Assembly: GCF_017377505.1 (NCBI RefSeq) | Contig: NZ_JAFREN010000016.1 | Location: 1 to 64,000, forward strand | Source: Enterococcus sp. DIV0212c | GTDB taxonomy: Bacteria > Bacillota > Bacilli > Lactobacillales > Enterococcaceae | Direction: 5' to 3' | DNA: 64,000 bases | Shown here: positions 46,513-55,479 of the stretch, piece after piece | Position numbering within the stretch: position 1 is the stretch's first letter | Layout: every line of letters starts with the position of its first letter | Notes under the pieces: model-generated | The model's database searches: none | What the model was told of the DNA's origin: nothing | What the model saw: the letters and a program-made list of their open reading frames with translations, nothing else | Position numbers and translations under genes: made by a program

Positions 46513-48183
46513 ATGAAAGTAAATATAAAAAACAATGAAACCGGCGTTTTTGCTATAGGCGGTTTGGGCGAGATCGGAAAGAACACTTATGGGGTTCAAT
46601 TCCAAGATGAGATCATCATTATTGATGCTGGAATCAAATTTCCAGAAGATGATTTGCTTGGGATCGACTATGTTATTCCAGATTACAGCTACATCGTTCA
46701 AAATCTGCACAAAATAAAAGCGTTAGTTATCACTCATGGACACGAAGATCATATCGGTGGTGTACCGTATTTATTGCGTCAGGCAAACATACCGATTTAT
46801 GCTGGGCCTTTAGCTTTAGCTTTGATTACCAATAAATTGGACGAACATGGTTTATTGCGTGATGCCGAGATGCATGAAATCAATGAAGATACAGTGATTC
46901 GCTTCCGTAAAACATCTGTAAGCTTTTTTAGAACAACGCATAGTATTCCCGATGCTTTAGGTGTAGTTGTTAAGACACCTTCCGGCAATATCGTTGCAAC
47001 AGGCGATTTTAAGTTTGACTTTACACCAGTCGGTGAACCAGCAAACTTACATCGGATGGCAAAATTAGGTGAAGAAGGCGTTTTGTGTCTGCTTTCAGAT
47101 AGTACGAATGCTGAAATTCCAACTTTTACTAAATCAGAAAAAACAATTGGCTCTTCTATTTTAAAAATTTTCGAAAAAATCGAAGGACGAATTATTTTTG
47201 CCAGTTTTGCTTCAAATATTTTCCGACTGCAACAAGCTGCTGATGCAGCGGTTAAAACCGGTCGTAAGATTGCAGTATTTGGTCGCAGTATGGAAAATGC
47301 AATTGTCAATGGTGAACGTTTAGGTTACATCAATGTTCCTAAAGGGACTTTTGTAGATGCCTCTGAATTAAATCAGCTGCCTGCAAATGAAACAATGATT
47401 TTATGTACAGGCTCGCAAGGTGAACCGATGGCTGCTTTGAGTCGGATTGCTAACGGAACTCACCGTCAAATTTCAGTACAGCCTGGTGATACTGTTATCT
47501 TTTCAAGTTCACCAATTCCTGGAAACACAACAAGTGTAAACCGTCTGATCAATCTTCTTTCAGAAGCAGGTGCCGAAGTTATCCATGGTAAAATCAATAA
47601 TATCCATACTTCCGGTCATGGCGGACAAGAAGAACAAAAATTAATGTTACGTTTAATGAAGCCAAAATATTTTGTCCCTGTTCACGGTGAATTTAGAATG
47701 TTGAAAATCCACGCTTCGTTAGCACAAGATGTCGGTGTTCCTGCTGACAATTGTTTCATTATGGAAAATGGTGATGTGTTAGCACTGACCGCTGATGATG
47801 CACATATTGCTGGACACTTTAACGCCAACGATGTTTATGTAGATGGTAACGGTGTCGGTGATATCGGTAATGTGGTCTTGCGTGACCGCCGAATTCTTTC
47901 TGAAGAAGGATTGGTTCTTGCCGTTGCTACAGTCGATATTAAAAATAAAGAAATCTTAGCTGGTCCAGATATTTTATCTCGTGGATTCGTTTATATGAGA
48001 GAATCTGGCGAAATGATCCATGAAGGACAACGTTTATTATTTAACGCAATCCGTGAAGCATTGCGTGATGAAAATTGTACAGAAGCAAAATTGTGTGATG
48101 CAATTACAGCAGCTTTACAACCTTTCTTGTTTGAAAAAACAGAACGTCACCCAATGATTTTACCAATGATTATGACATCATGA
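46513..48183 (+). CDS. rnjA: Ribonuclease J1
   Basis: 556-residue beta-CASP metallo-beta-lactamase nuclease with 5' exonuclease and endonuclease activity, central to mRNA turnover and 5' end processing. The zinc motif HGHEDHIGG is at about residues 75-83, GDFKFDFTP follows, and the beta-CASP region has GRSMEN and [11 protein letters not shown]. Length and order match RNase J1. It follows rpoY with one intervening base and ends in a terminator shared with the convergent universal stress gene. Confidence 0.97.
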   Translation: MKVNIKNNETGVFAIGGLGEIGKNTYGVQFQDEIIIIDAGIKFPEDDLLGIDYVIPDYSYIVQNLHKIKALVITHGHEDHIGGVPYLLRQANIPIYAGPLALALITNKLDEHGLLRDAEMHEINEDTVIRFRKTSVSFFRTTHSIPDALGVVVKTPSGNIVATGDFKFDFTPVGEPANLHRMAKLGEEGVLCLLSDSTNAEIPTFTKSEKTIGSSILKIFEKIEGRIIFASFASNIFRLQQAADAAVKTGRKIAVFGRSMENAIVNGERLGYINVPKGTFVDASELNQLPANETMILCTGSQGEPMAALSRIANGTHRQISVQPGDTVIFSSSPIPGNTTSVNRLINLLSEAGAEVIHGKINNIHTSGHGGQEEQKLMLRLMKPKYFVPVHGEFRMLKIHASLAQDVGVPADNCFIMENGDVLALTADDAHIAGHFNANDVYVDGNGVGDIGNVVLRDRRILSEEGLVLAVATVDIKNKEILAGPDILSRGFVYMRESGEMIHEGQRLLFNAIREALRDENCTEAKLCDAITAALQPFLFEKTERHPMILPMIMTS

Positions 48184-48201
48184 GTTTGACTATCAAAAAA
48201 G

Positions 48202-48240
48202 AAAAGGCAACTGACGGATTTTATCTGTCAATTGCCTTTT
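48202..48240. terminator. Bidirectional terminator between rnjA and the universal stress gene
   Basis: AAAAGGCAA and TTGCCTTTT arms with an inner TGAC/GTCA pair between convergent genes. Confidence 0.85.
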
Positions 48241-48242
48241 TT

Positions 48243-48692
48243 CTATACTATATTATTCACCACTAAAACATTGGCCTTTGTATGATTAACAACATAAGAA
48301 GTCGTTGAACCTACCATCAACCTTTCGAAACCATTTAAACCAGTTCTGCCAATTACAATCAAATCGATTGGTTCTTTTGACTCTGTAAAGTCAGCAATCA
48401 ACGTTTTCGGATAGCCATACATAACATACGTAAATACTTGTGTCAGTCCTAGTTCAAGAGCTTTTGACTCTCTTTCCTTCATTGCTTCTTCTTCTCTTGT
48501 GCGAAGTTCTTCCATCATTGTTCCCATTGACATTGTCAATTCGCCAAAATAATTGCCCATTTCTTCAATAACATACAAAATGTGTAATGCAGCATTATTT
48601 CGTTTAGCAATTTTAACCGCTTCTTGAAATGCTTTTTCTGATTGATCCGAACCATCCACAGCAACTAAAATATTCTTATACGATTCTCCCAT
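48243..48692 (-). CDS. Universal stress protein, UspA family
   Basis: 149-residue UspA fold. It starts MGESYKNILVAVDGSDQ with the Asp of the ATP-binding site and ends with GRTGLNGFERLMVGSTTSYVV, the G-2x-G-9x-G-S nucleotide-binding motif, so it is an ATP-binding member. ATG at 48692 lies behind AAGGAGG. It is a single gene, and its promoter region lies back to back with that of the small 49-codon gene. Confidence 0.93.
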   Translation of the reverse strand: MGESYKNILVAVDGSDQSEKAFQEAVKIAKRNNAALHILYVIEEMGNYFGELTMSMGTMMEELRTREEEAMKERESKALELGLTQVFTYVMYGYPKTLIADFTESKEPIDLIVIGRTGLNGFERLMVGSTTSYVVNHTKANVLVVNNIV

Positions 48693-48777
48693 GATAAAAA
48701 CCTCCTTCTTTGATAGCTTCATTGTACTACAAAAAAGGGCTTTCAACAAAAATACTGCTAGAACCTAAACTTCCCTC

Positions 48778-48806
48778 TTTACACTTTTAGCAAAGCATGT
48801 TATAGT
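48778..48806 (+). promoter_or_regulatory. Promoter of the 49-codon gene
   Basis: -35 TTTACA (48778-48783), spacer of 17 bases, -10 TATAGT (48801-48806) with an extended TG. The start point would be near 48813, giving a leader of about 57 bases. Confidence 0.7.
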
Positions 48807-48869
48807 AACCATGGAATTTCGTTATCAGATATCGTTGCCTTTCATAAGAATCAAGAGAGGAGAATTATT

Positions 48870-49019
48870 ATGACATTTGGTAATAAAGTATTAAAATACC
48901 GTGTAGCACTTGATACAAAGAAAAATTTGTTTATGGCTATTGATGCAAATGACCAAGCAAATATTGCTTATGGTATCACGATTACACAAGCAGTAAAAGA
49001 ATTGAAAAAATCTATTTAA
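48870..49019 (+). CDS. Unknown 49-residue protein in a stand-alone unit
   Basis: A 50-codon frame beginning MTFGNKVLKYRV and ending ELKKSI. AGAGAGGAG lies just before the ATG. It has its own promoter and a terminator at 49064-49104, so a real mRNA is likely. The protein is a mix of charged and hydrophobic residues without a membrane helix or Cys, and is not a typical bacteriocin or toxin. I do not recognise it. Either a small regulatory protein or a stress-related factor is possible. Confidence 0.6.
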   Translation: MTFGNKVLKYRVALDTKKNLFMAIDANDQANIAYGITITQAVKELKKSI

Positions 49020-49063
49020 GGAGTTATCAACCTAAATGAACGATTCAAGTTCTAATACGATTT

Positions 49064-49104
49064 AAAGGTATCTAGTGAATAGTAATCACAGATGCCTTTT
49101 TTGT
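49064..49104 (+). terminator. Terminator of the 49-codon gene
   Basis: AAAGGTATCT pairs with AGATGCCTTT (one G-T pair) with an inner GTGA/TCAC and then a T run. Confidence 0.75.
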
Positions 49105-49285
49105 TTTGTGTTAGATTTTTTCTTGCTTAGTTCTTTGTTTTAATTGAAGGTACATTAATGATTTTCTTTTCTTTTTTTAAATATAAATGTAGGTGTTTCA
49201 CTAGTAAGGTTACTGCTCTCCCTTTGGTCGTCTAGTACTGTTCAACATCTGCTCTGTTTCTCAATCGCAGTGTTTTACAGCAAAA
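49105..49285. other. Non-coding gap between the small gene and the cold-shock gene
   Basis: T-rich stretch with no open frame that I can support and no clear structure. Nothing else was recognised. Confidence 0.4.
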
Positions 49286-49313
49286 AAAACATCTGACAAA
49301 TGTCAGATGTTTT
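49286..49313 (-). terminator. Terminator of the cold-shock gene
   Basis: CATCTGACA and TGTCAGATG perfect arms with a two-base loop (extended by flanking A/T), followed by a T run on the minus strand. Confidence 0.85.
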
Positions 49314-49325
49314 GGAATGGATGAA

Positions 49326-49526
49326 TTAGTTTTTTTCTACGTTTACTGCTTGAGGTCCACGATCTGAATCTTCAACATCGAAGCTTACTGATTGGCCTTC
49401 TTCTAAAGTTTTGAATCCGTCTCCTTGGATAGCTGAGAAGTGTACGAATACGTCGCTTCCGTCTTCGCGAGAGATAAATCCGAATCCTTTTTCTGCGTTA
49501 AACCATTTTACTGTTCCTTGTTCCAT
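49326..49526 (-). CDS. Cold-shock protein, CspA family
   Basis: 66-residue RNA chaperone of one OB fold. Both RNA-binding motifs are seen: KGFGFI (RNP1) and VFVHFSAI (RNP2). The start [10 protein letters not shown] is standard. A promoter at 49636-49664 gives a leader of about 100 bases, as typical for csp genes. A 12-base palindrome GTGCTTAAGCAC sits just before the Shine-Dalgarno site GAGGAGG and could regulate translation. Confidence 0.97.
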   Translation of the reverse strand: MEQGTVKWFNAEKGFGFISREDGSDVFVHFSAIQGDGFKTLEEGQSVSFDVEDSDRGPQAVNVEKN

Positions 49527-49541
49527 TCTTTGTTCCTCCTC

Positions 49542-49553
49542 GTGCTTAAGCAC
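49542..49553 (-). promoter_or_regulatory. Palindrome next to the csp ribosome-binding site
   Basis: Perfect 12-base palindrome GTGCTTAAGCAC directly upstream of GAGGAGG. It could form a short RNA hairpin or dimerisation site near the start codon in the long leader. Confidence 0.45.
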
Positions 49554-49635
49554 TAAATATTGTAACATTGCCCGTATACGATAGAGGGTTTTAAAATTAA
49601 AACTTCTATATTGTCCCAAACAAGATTACACTAAC

Positions 49636-49664
49636 ATTGTACATGCGAACCCTTATTTTTGCAA
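49636..49664 (-). promoter_or_regulatory. csp promoter
   Basis: On the minus strand -35 TTGCAA (49659-49664), a 17-base spacer and -10 TACAAT (49636-49641). Start point near 49629. Confidence 0.75.
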
Positions 49665-49673
49665 GAAATCTAG

Positions 49674-50375
49674 TTAGTCTGCCGCAAAAAAATTTTCTTC
49701 TCTCATACTGATGTAAACTTGTTCTCCAATGATAATATGATCCAGTACTTCGATCCCCATCATTTTTCCACATTCTTGCATTCTTTGCGTGAAATGAATA
49801 TCACTTTCCGATGGAGTCGGATTGCCTGATGGATGATTATGAGCGAGAATCAAGCGTGCAGCCGAATACTTTACCGCACTGCGAAAGATTTCTCTTGGAT
49901 GTGCGACACTTTGGTTCAGCGATCCTTTAAAAACAGTCTCTTGTTTGATCACTTCATTTTTTGTGTTTAAATATAGACAAACCAAGTGTTCCTGTTGAAA
50001 ATCCTGTAATTCATACATTAAATTTTGAGCAATTTGATAACTAGAGGAAACTTTTCCTAACTTCATCTGAGTGCTCTGCTGAATCCGATAGCCAAACTCG
50101 ATTGCTGCTCTAAGTTCGATTGCTTTGATTCGACCAATTCCTTTGATCTCCATCATTTCAGTAAGTGTAGCATTTTTTAATTCATATAGATGATTGAAGT
50201 AATTCAAAAATTTAGAAGCGACTTCCATTACATTTGTATTCTTAGATCCAGTTCTTAGTAAAATCGCTAATAGCTCTTGATTTGATAAAGCTTTTTCACC
50301 TACAACTTCCAATCGTTCACGGGGTAAACAATCTTCCGGCATTTCTCTAATAAATAGTTTTTCTTCTTTAATCAA
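49674..50375 (-). CDS. radC: RadC family (JAB1/MPN+ domain) protein
   Basis: 233-residue protein with a helix-hairpin-helix region at about 60-80 (IKGIGRIKAIELRAA) and a C-terminal metalloprotease-like domain with the metal motif HNHPSGNPTPSESD. Its link to DNA repair is disputed. In Bacillus, radC lies in the valS-folC-maf neighbourhood; here radC follows folC and a HAD gene. Start ATG at 50375 with AAAGGAG upstream. Confidence 0.94.
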   Translation of the reverse strand: MIKEEKLFIREMPEDCLPRERLEVVGEKALSNQELLAILLRTGSKNTNVMEVASKFLNYFNHLYELKNATLTEMMEIKGIGRIKAIELRAAIEFGYRIQQSTQMKLGKVSSSYQIAQNLMYELQDFQQEHLVCLYLNTKNEVIKQETVFKGSLNQSVAHPREIFRSAVKYSAARLILAHNHPSGNPTPSESDIHFTQRMQECGKMMGIEVLDHIIIGEQVYISMREENFFAAD

Positions 50376-50428
50376 AAAATCACTCCTTTATACGCTTCTA
50401 GTAAAAGATACGCAAAGGAGTGCTAAAT

Positions 50429-51088
50429 TTATTTTTTAAAATACGCTGGAACTTGTGTCAGGCTGTTCAAAATTTCTACTGTTTTTTCTTTGATTTCATT
50501 TGTTGGGGCTAATAAGTCTGGTACCATGATTACTGGAATCCCTGCTGCATCAGCCGCGGTTACACCATGAAATGAATCTTCAAAAATCAACGTATTATCC
50601 GCTTTTGTCCCAAGATTAGCTAGTGCTTTTTGGAAGATTTCTGGATCTGGTTTTGCTCGAGTCACATCTTCTGCCGAAACAATTCCTGAAAAGCGCTCCT
50701 TGATCCCAGCGCCATCTAGCAATAATTCAATTGCTGGACGGACATTGCTTGAAGCGACGATTCTTGGAATCTCTTGTTGATCAAGAAAATCGAGTAACTC
50801 CAAAACACCTTCTTTTAATGGAACTTCACCTGATTCAAAGACTTGATAGGTATCGTCATATGAACGTTGGATAAACTCATCCACTTTTTCTTTACCGAAA
50901 TCCTGATAGATTCGATGGTAATTTTCTTGTACTTCTTCATCTGATACTCCTAAAAACTGCAAATAAACTTCTTTGCTGTATGGAAAGTTCATCGCATCTG
51001 CGATTTTTTGCGTTGACTGATAATAAATCAGTTCTGTATCAAATAACAATCCATCCATATCAAAAATTACGCCATCAATTTTTTTCAT
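50429..51088 (-). CDS. HAD hydrolase, beta-phosphoglucomutase-like subfamily
   Basis: 219-residue HAD enzyme. Motif I is FDMDGLLFDTE, motif II is the Ser of IVASSNVR, the Lys of RAKPDPEIFQ is motif III, and FEDSFHGVTAA is motif IV. The DGLLFDTE form and the helical cap are typical for phosphosugar phosphatases such as YcjU/PGMB relatives. Substrate unknown. It lies between folC and radC, preceded by a recurrent palindromic leader element. Confidence 0.88.
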   Translation of the reverse strand: MKKIDGVIFDMDGLLFDTELIYYQSTQKIADAMNFPYSKEVYLQFLGVSDEEVQENYHRIYQDFGKEKVDEFIQRSYDDTYQVFESGEVPLKEGVLELLDFLDQQEIPRIVASSNVRPAIELLLDGAGIKERFSGIVSAEDVTRAKPDPEIFQKALANLGTKADNTLIFEDSFHGVTAADAAGIPVIMVPDLLAPTNEIKEKTVEILNSLTQVPAYFKK

Positions 51089-51092
51089 CTTG

Positions 51093-51155
51093 TCCTCCTA
51101 ATTTTAAAAGCTGAACGAGCTCGTTTAGCTTTGACTGAAAAATAGGAAAATCTAG
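51093..51155 (-). repeat. Recurrent palindromic leader element, copy B
   Basis: Clearest copy, between folC and the HAD gene. On the plus strand CCTCCTAATTTTAAAAG leads to a near-perfect dyad built on AACGAGCTCGTT and flanked by AGCT on both sides, then an AAAAATAGGAAAA tail. It adjoins the ribosome-binding site of the HAD gene. Confidence 0.55.
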
Positions 51156-51202
51156 ATAAGGTGTTCTTTACCTCATTTAGGTTTTCTGTTTCTCTCTATA
51201 AC

Positions 51203-52522
51203 CTACTCCTCATCGCCTGATCCTAGATTCAACAATAATTCACGTACTTGTGAAACAAAGTAAAGGGATCCCGTCACTAACATCAAATCATCTGCCGACA
51301 TTTTTTCTAAAATCTCACCCAATCCAAATTGCCATAATGAAACGATTTCCGTTTTATCATCTTCAAAATGTTCCATTTTTGTTAAGTCGATTGCTTTTGG
51401 ATAATCGAAGGTAGTCAAATATAAATGGACATTGGGTACTTTTCTTAATATAGCAATCATTTGATCGATATTTTTCGATGATAAAGCTGAGAATAAGATG
51501 TGGATTTCACGATTTGGAAATTCTTTTTTCAGATTTTCAGCTAAACGATGCATCGCATGATCATTATGAGCGCCATCCAAAACAATCAACGGTTCATCGC
51601 TGATCTTTTCCATTCGAGCTGGCCATTGCGCCTGAGTTAAGCCATGATACACATCTCGATCTGAAAAATTGATTTGCTGCATTTGACAATAAAGATAAAA
51701 TAGTTGAATGGCCACAGCCGCATTTTCTACTTGGTGACGTCCTAACAATGGGACTTTTACATTAGGTAGTTTTCCAGATTCTCCATAAAAATGAAACACT
51801 TCACCCCAGTTTTTATCTGGATGCAGATATTCAACTTTATAGTCTTTATCATAACGGTATACTTTACTGTGTTTTTCCCTAGCAACTTCATCGATCACTA
51901 TAAATGCTTCTTCTTCAATGTTACCCGTCACAACAGGAATCGTTTCTTTAATGATCCCAGCTTTTTGAAAGGCAATTTTTTCAAGCGTGTCACCTAAAAT
52001 TTCTGTGTGATCTTTGCCGATCGTTGTAATTGCTGTCAGGAGTGGTTTGACTACATTGGTGCTATCTAACAAGCCCCCAAGTCCGACTTCAATGATAGCG
52101 ATATCTACTTGTTCATCTAGAAAGTAATCAAGTGCCATAACAGTCAATGTTTCAAATTCAGTGATTCCTGCACTTTCTGGCTGTTGATCCATTTCTTCGA
52201 TTAATTCTTGGTACCTTTCTACATATTGGATAATGTGATCGTCTGTTATGCCATGTCCATTGATTGCAATCCGCTCGTTAAAATGCTCGATATATGGAGA
52301 AGTAAAGGTTCCCACAGTAAGCCCTAATTCTTCTAACATACACCGTAGATAAGTTACAGTAGAGCCTTTTCCATTCGTGCCGGCAATATGAATGGTTGGT
52401 ACTTTTTCTTCTGGATTACCGACTCTTTTTAATAATGCTTCCACCCGATCAAGACCTGGTCTAGAACCAAATGGCAGTCTGCTATGGACCCAATCTATTG
52501 CTTCTTCTATCGTTAATGACAT
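51203..52522 (-). CDS. folC: Folylpolyglutamate synthase/dihydrofolate synthase
   Basis: 439-residue Mur-ligase-like enzyme that adds glutamate to folates. The P-loop is GTNGKGST at about residues 47-54; SPYIEHFNERI follows, and the EVGLGGLLDSTN motif is diagnostic. The C-terminal ligase domain has LDGAHNDHAM. Predicted cytoplasmic. In Bacillus folC follows valS; here two opposite-strand genes intervene. Its 5' region is shared with the YfhO-like gene. Confidence 0.95.
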   Translation of the reverse strand: MSLTIEEAIDWVHSRLPFGSRPGLDRVEALLKRVGNPEEKVPTIHIAGTNGKGSTVTYLRCMLEELGLTVGTFTSPYIEHFNERIAINGHGITDDHIIQYVERYQELIEEMDQQPESAGITEFETLTVMALDYFLDEQVDIAIIEVGLGGLLDSTNVVKPLLTAITTIGKDHTEILGDTLEKIAFQKAGIIKETIPVVTGNIEEEAFIVIDEVAREKHSKVYRYDKDYKVEYLHPDKNWGEVFHFYGESGKLPNVKVPLLGRHQVENAAVAIQLFYLYCQMQQINFSDRDVYHGLTQAQWPARMEKISDEPLIVLDGAHNDHAMHRLAENLKKEFPNREIHILFSALSSKNIDQMIAILRKVPNVHLYLTTFDYPKAIDLTKMEHFEDDKTEIVSLWQFGLGEILEKMSADDLMLVTGSLYFVSQVRELLLNLGSGDEE

Positions 52523-52890
52523 TTTATCAACTCCTCATCTTCTATTATATCGAAAGCAAGAATGCTTTTCACTAATTAAAGACTTTAATTGCATAAATCA
52601 TTGATTTACTATAAAAAAGAGGACACAACAGACTTTAAGCTTTTAAATAGAAACAACTATGATAAAATAAACAAGGTTCTATGTTCAACGTGAACATAAA
52701 TTCTTTTGCATCAAGACCTAATCCCATGATAGACTAGAATCTTAGAAAGAAATTCAATAAGTTTCATTTTGTAAATAACTCGTTTTCAAAAATAGAATTG
52801 TGGCAGGTAGCTCGTTTGGTTTTTCAGGATCGATTAGACCTTTATCCTAAAACAGTTACAAATCATTAGAATAGAGGAGCAGTATAAAAT
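52523..52890. promoter_or_regulatory. Divergent control region between folC and the YfhO-like gene
   Basis: No supportable open frame. A TATGATAAAATA string at 52659-52670 is -10-like, and ATGTTC-aacgt-GAACAT (52681-52697) is a 6-base inverted repeat just downstream of it. The predicted leader of the YfhO-like gene is then about 220 bases. Nothing further recognised. Confidence 0.35.
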
Positions 52891-55458
52891 ATGTCAAAAT
52901 CAAAAAAAAGTTTATTGATCGGTGGTAGTTTTCTTCTTCCGTTTTTATTATTGATCATACTTTGGTCAATTTTAGGTTTAGCACCATTTGGAAATAATAA
53001 TCTCTTAGTTAGTGATCTAGGTACACAATACATGCCGTTTTTAAGTGCATTTAAGCAATTTTTCCAAGGTGAAACTTATTCACTTTATTCATTTTCCGAT
53101 GCACTGGGTGGAACAATTTTACCCTTAAGTGCGTATTATTTATTAAGTCCATTCAATGTTTTAGTGTTGCTGTTTTCTTATGAACAGCTGCCGCTTGCTA
53201 TCTTACTGATTATTACTCTAAAAATTTCTTTTATGGGCAGTTCGATGTTTTATTATCTTCAAAAAACATATCAGCAATCTACATTTGCAACGTTGCTTTT
53301 TTCGACTTCATATAGTCTATGTGGGTTTGTGACTGTCTATTGTTTGAATTTTATGTGGCTGGATGCATTGATTTTACTGCCTTTACTGGTATTGGGGATT
53401 CAGCGGTTATGGGATCATAAGAAGTATGTTCTTTATTCAGTATCATTATTTTTAGCAATTGTTACAAATTATTATATGGGGTATATGCTCTGTATCTTTG
53501 CTGTGTGTTATAGCCTTTTTTGGTATTATCAAAAAACAGATACGTCAGAAAAAAAATCTGTGCGGCACTTTATCAAAGAAGGACGCTTGTTCTTTGTGAC
53601 TTCCTTTTTAACAGGGATTAGTACAAGTTTTATTTTGATTCCTGCTGTAGAAGGAATGCTGGCGACAAAGAAAACAAATTTTGAGTGGCAAACCTTTTTA
53701 CCTACACCAAATTTTGGGTTTAATTTTCTTTCGCAATTAGGTCTTGGCAGTGTCAATTTTGAGTGGCGCTTAGAGCATTTGCCAACGATTTTTTCTGGGC
53801 TCTTGATGGTCTTACTTTTTATTGCTTATTTCCAATTATCTACGATTTCTAAAAAGGAAAAACTTGGAGCAGCCTTCCTAGTTGGATTTATTTTCTTGAG
53901 TTTCTGGTTAGAACTTGTTAATACAATTTGGCATATGTTTCAAAGTCCGGCGGGATTCCCTTATCGAAATACATTTATCTTTAGTTTTTTGATGATAAAG
54001 TTTGCGTATGAAGCGTTTCTGAAATTAAAACAAGGAGCCACATTAAGTATTGCCGTACCAAGTGTCTTTTCTGCGTTATTGATTATTGGTTATGTGGCGT
54101 TAAAATTTTCAAAAGAAAAAATCTTTTTGTTATCCGATCATTATTTTCTTATCAGCCTATTTGGTATTTGGCTAATATATAGTCTCATTATTTTAAGTCA
54201 AAAAACACGAGGCTTACAGCAGATTGGAATTTATGCAATCCTATTCTTATTGGTTTGCTCTGAGTTAGTCTTTAATTTTTGGATCAGTTTTAAAGATATT
54301 CCTTTTGGTAATCAAGAAAAATTTGCACATACGTATCAAATTCAAGATACGATCATTTCTGATTTGCAAAATAAACAAGGGAATTTATTTCGGATCAAAC
54401 AGACAATCGACTCTGATGATGCAGGATATCGTGAGAAAAATAATGGCTATAATAATCCGATTTTATACGGTTACGCTGGTGTTTCAAGTTATACCTCGAC
54501 CTTGGATGCTAAAACACAAGATACGCTGCATGCGCTAGGTTTATATCAAAAAAATGATCGTAGGATCGCTTATGTTGATGAATCTCAAGTTATCAATTTA
54601 CTTTTAAATGTGAATTATCAACTGACACCAGAGCTGAAATTACACCAAGAAAACCTGTCAAATGATCCATCGACAAATGTTTATGAAAATAATGAAGCAA
54701 TTGGTATGGGCTTTTTAGTGCCACAAGAATTCGGTGAGCTGAAATTAGCTAAAAATCAACCGTTAAAAAATCAGGAAATGATTTTGCAGCAAATGCAAGA
54801 ACGGAAACAAGCTTATTTTCAAGATACACAAAACATAGCTTGGACTGCACAAGCAGATAATAACTATACCCTTACTACAAAAACAACAGCAAATGGGGAA
54901 CTTTATCTTTACGCTCCAGAAATCGACTGGAAGAAAGTCATTTCTTTTAAAGTAAATGGTGAAAAGATTCAGCCAGCTGTTTATATCGTAACGAATCAGT
55001 TATTTAATCTTGGTTATTTCAAAAAAGATGAAGTTGTACAAATCGAATTTGAGGCTGAAAAAGAAGTTGGTAAACAAAAAATTGAATTAAAAACGTTGCA
55101 GCAAGAAGTATTCGATTCATTTATTACCAAACAAAAAACTCAAGCGATCCAGCTTGACCAAGCAGTATCGGGCACATTAAAAGGTGAAGTCACAGTTACA
55201 GATTCAGAGAATTCATTGCTATACTTAGCAGTGCCTTATGATAAAAATTGGCGAATCACAGTTGATGGAAAAAAAGTTAAAGCGATATCTGTTTTAGGTA
55301 ATTTTACAGGAATTGAATTAACTTCCGGAAAACATCAAATCACGATGCATTATCAGCAACGAAATTTTATTGTGGGGTTTTTGATTAGCATTTCTGTTCT
55401 TTTGGGCGTATTATTTTATCAACTATTAAAACGATTTAAGATACGAAAATCAAAGTAA
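52891..55458 (+). CDS. YfhO family membrane protein (GT-C-like)
   Basis: 855-residue membrane protein of the YfhO family. About 12-13 helices fill the first 500 residues, followed by a large extracytoplasmic region and a last helix near the C-terminus. The second loop has the GT-C-like DLGTQYMPFLSAF acidic motif. B. subtilis YfhO and listerial relatives glycosylate lipoteichoic or teichoic acids with polyprenyl-phosphate sugars, which makes it a potential partner of the GtrB-like enzyme at 26034. AGAGGAG precedes the start. Confidence 0.9.
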   Translation: MSKSKKSLLIGGSFLLPFLLLIILWSILGLAPFGNNNLLVSDLGTQYMPFLSAFKQFFQGETYSLYSFSDALGGTILPLSAYYLLSPFNVLVLLFSYEQLPLAILLIITLKISFMGSSMFYYLQKTYQQSTFATLLFSTSYSLCGFVTVYCLNFMWLDALILLPLLVLGIQRLWDHKKYVLYSVSLFLAIVTNYYMGYMLCIFAVCYSLFWYYQKTDTSEKKSVRHFIKEGRLFFVTSFLTGISTSFILIPAVEGMLATKKTNFEWQTFLPTPNFGFNFLSQLGLGSVNFEWRLEHLPTIFSGLLMVLLFIAYFQLSTISKKEKLGAAFLVGFIFLSFWLELVNTIWHMFQSPAGFPYRNTFIFSFLMIKFAYEAFLKLKQGATLSIAVPSVFSALLIIGYVALKFSKEKIFLLSDHYFLISLFGIWLIYSLIILSQKTRGLQQIGIYAILFLLVCSELVFNFWISFKDIPFGNQEKFAHTYQIQDTIISDLQNKQGNLFRIKQTIDSDDAGYREKNNGYNNPILYGYAGVSSYTSTLDAKTQDTLHALGLYQKNDRRIAYVDESQVINLLLNVNYQLTPELKLHQENLSNDPSTNVYENNEAIGMGFLVPQEFGELKLAKNQPLKNQEMILQQMQERKQAYFQDTQNIAWTAQADNNYTLTTKTTANGELYLYAPEIDWKKVISFKVNGEKIQPAVYIVTNQLFNLGYFKKDEVVQIEFEAEKEVGKQKIELKTLQQEVFDSFITKQKTQAIQLDQAVSGTLKGEVTVTDSENSLLYLAVPYDKNWRITVDGKKVKAISVLGNFTGIELTSGKHQITMHYQQRNFIVGFLISISVLLGVLFYQLLKRFKIRKSK

Positions 55459-55479
55459 CGGTGAAAGGAACCTGCAGCC

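Noticed and set aside
52681..52697. ATGTTC-n5-GAACAT as a LexA or other named operator
   Set aside because: It is a dyad but does not match a consensus I can name, so it is recorded only as part of the control region.
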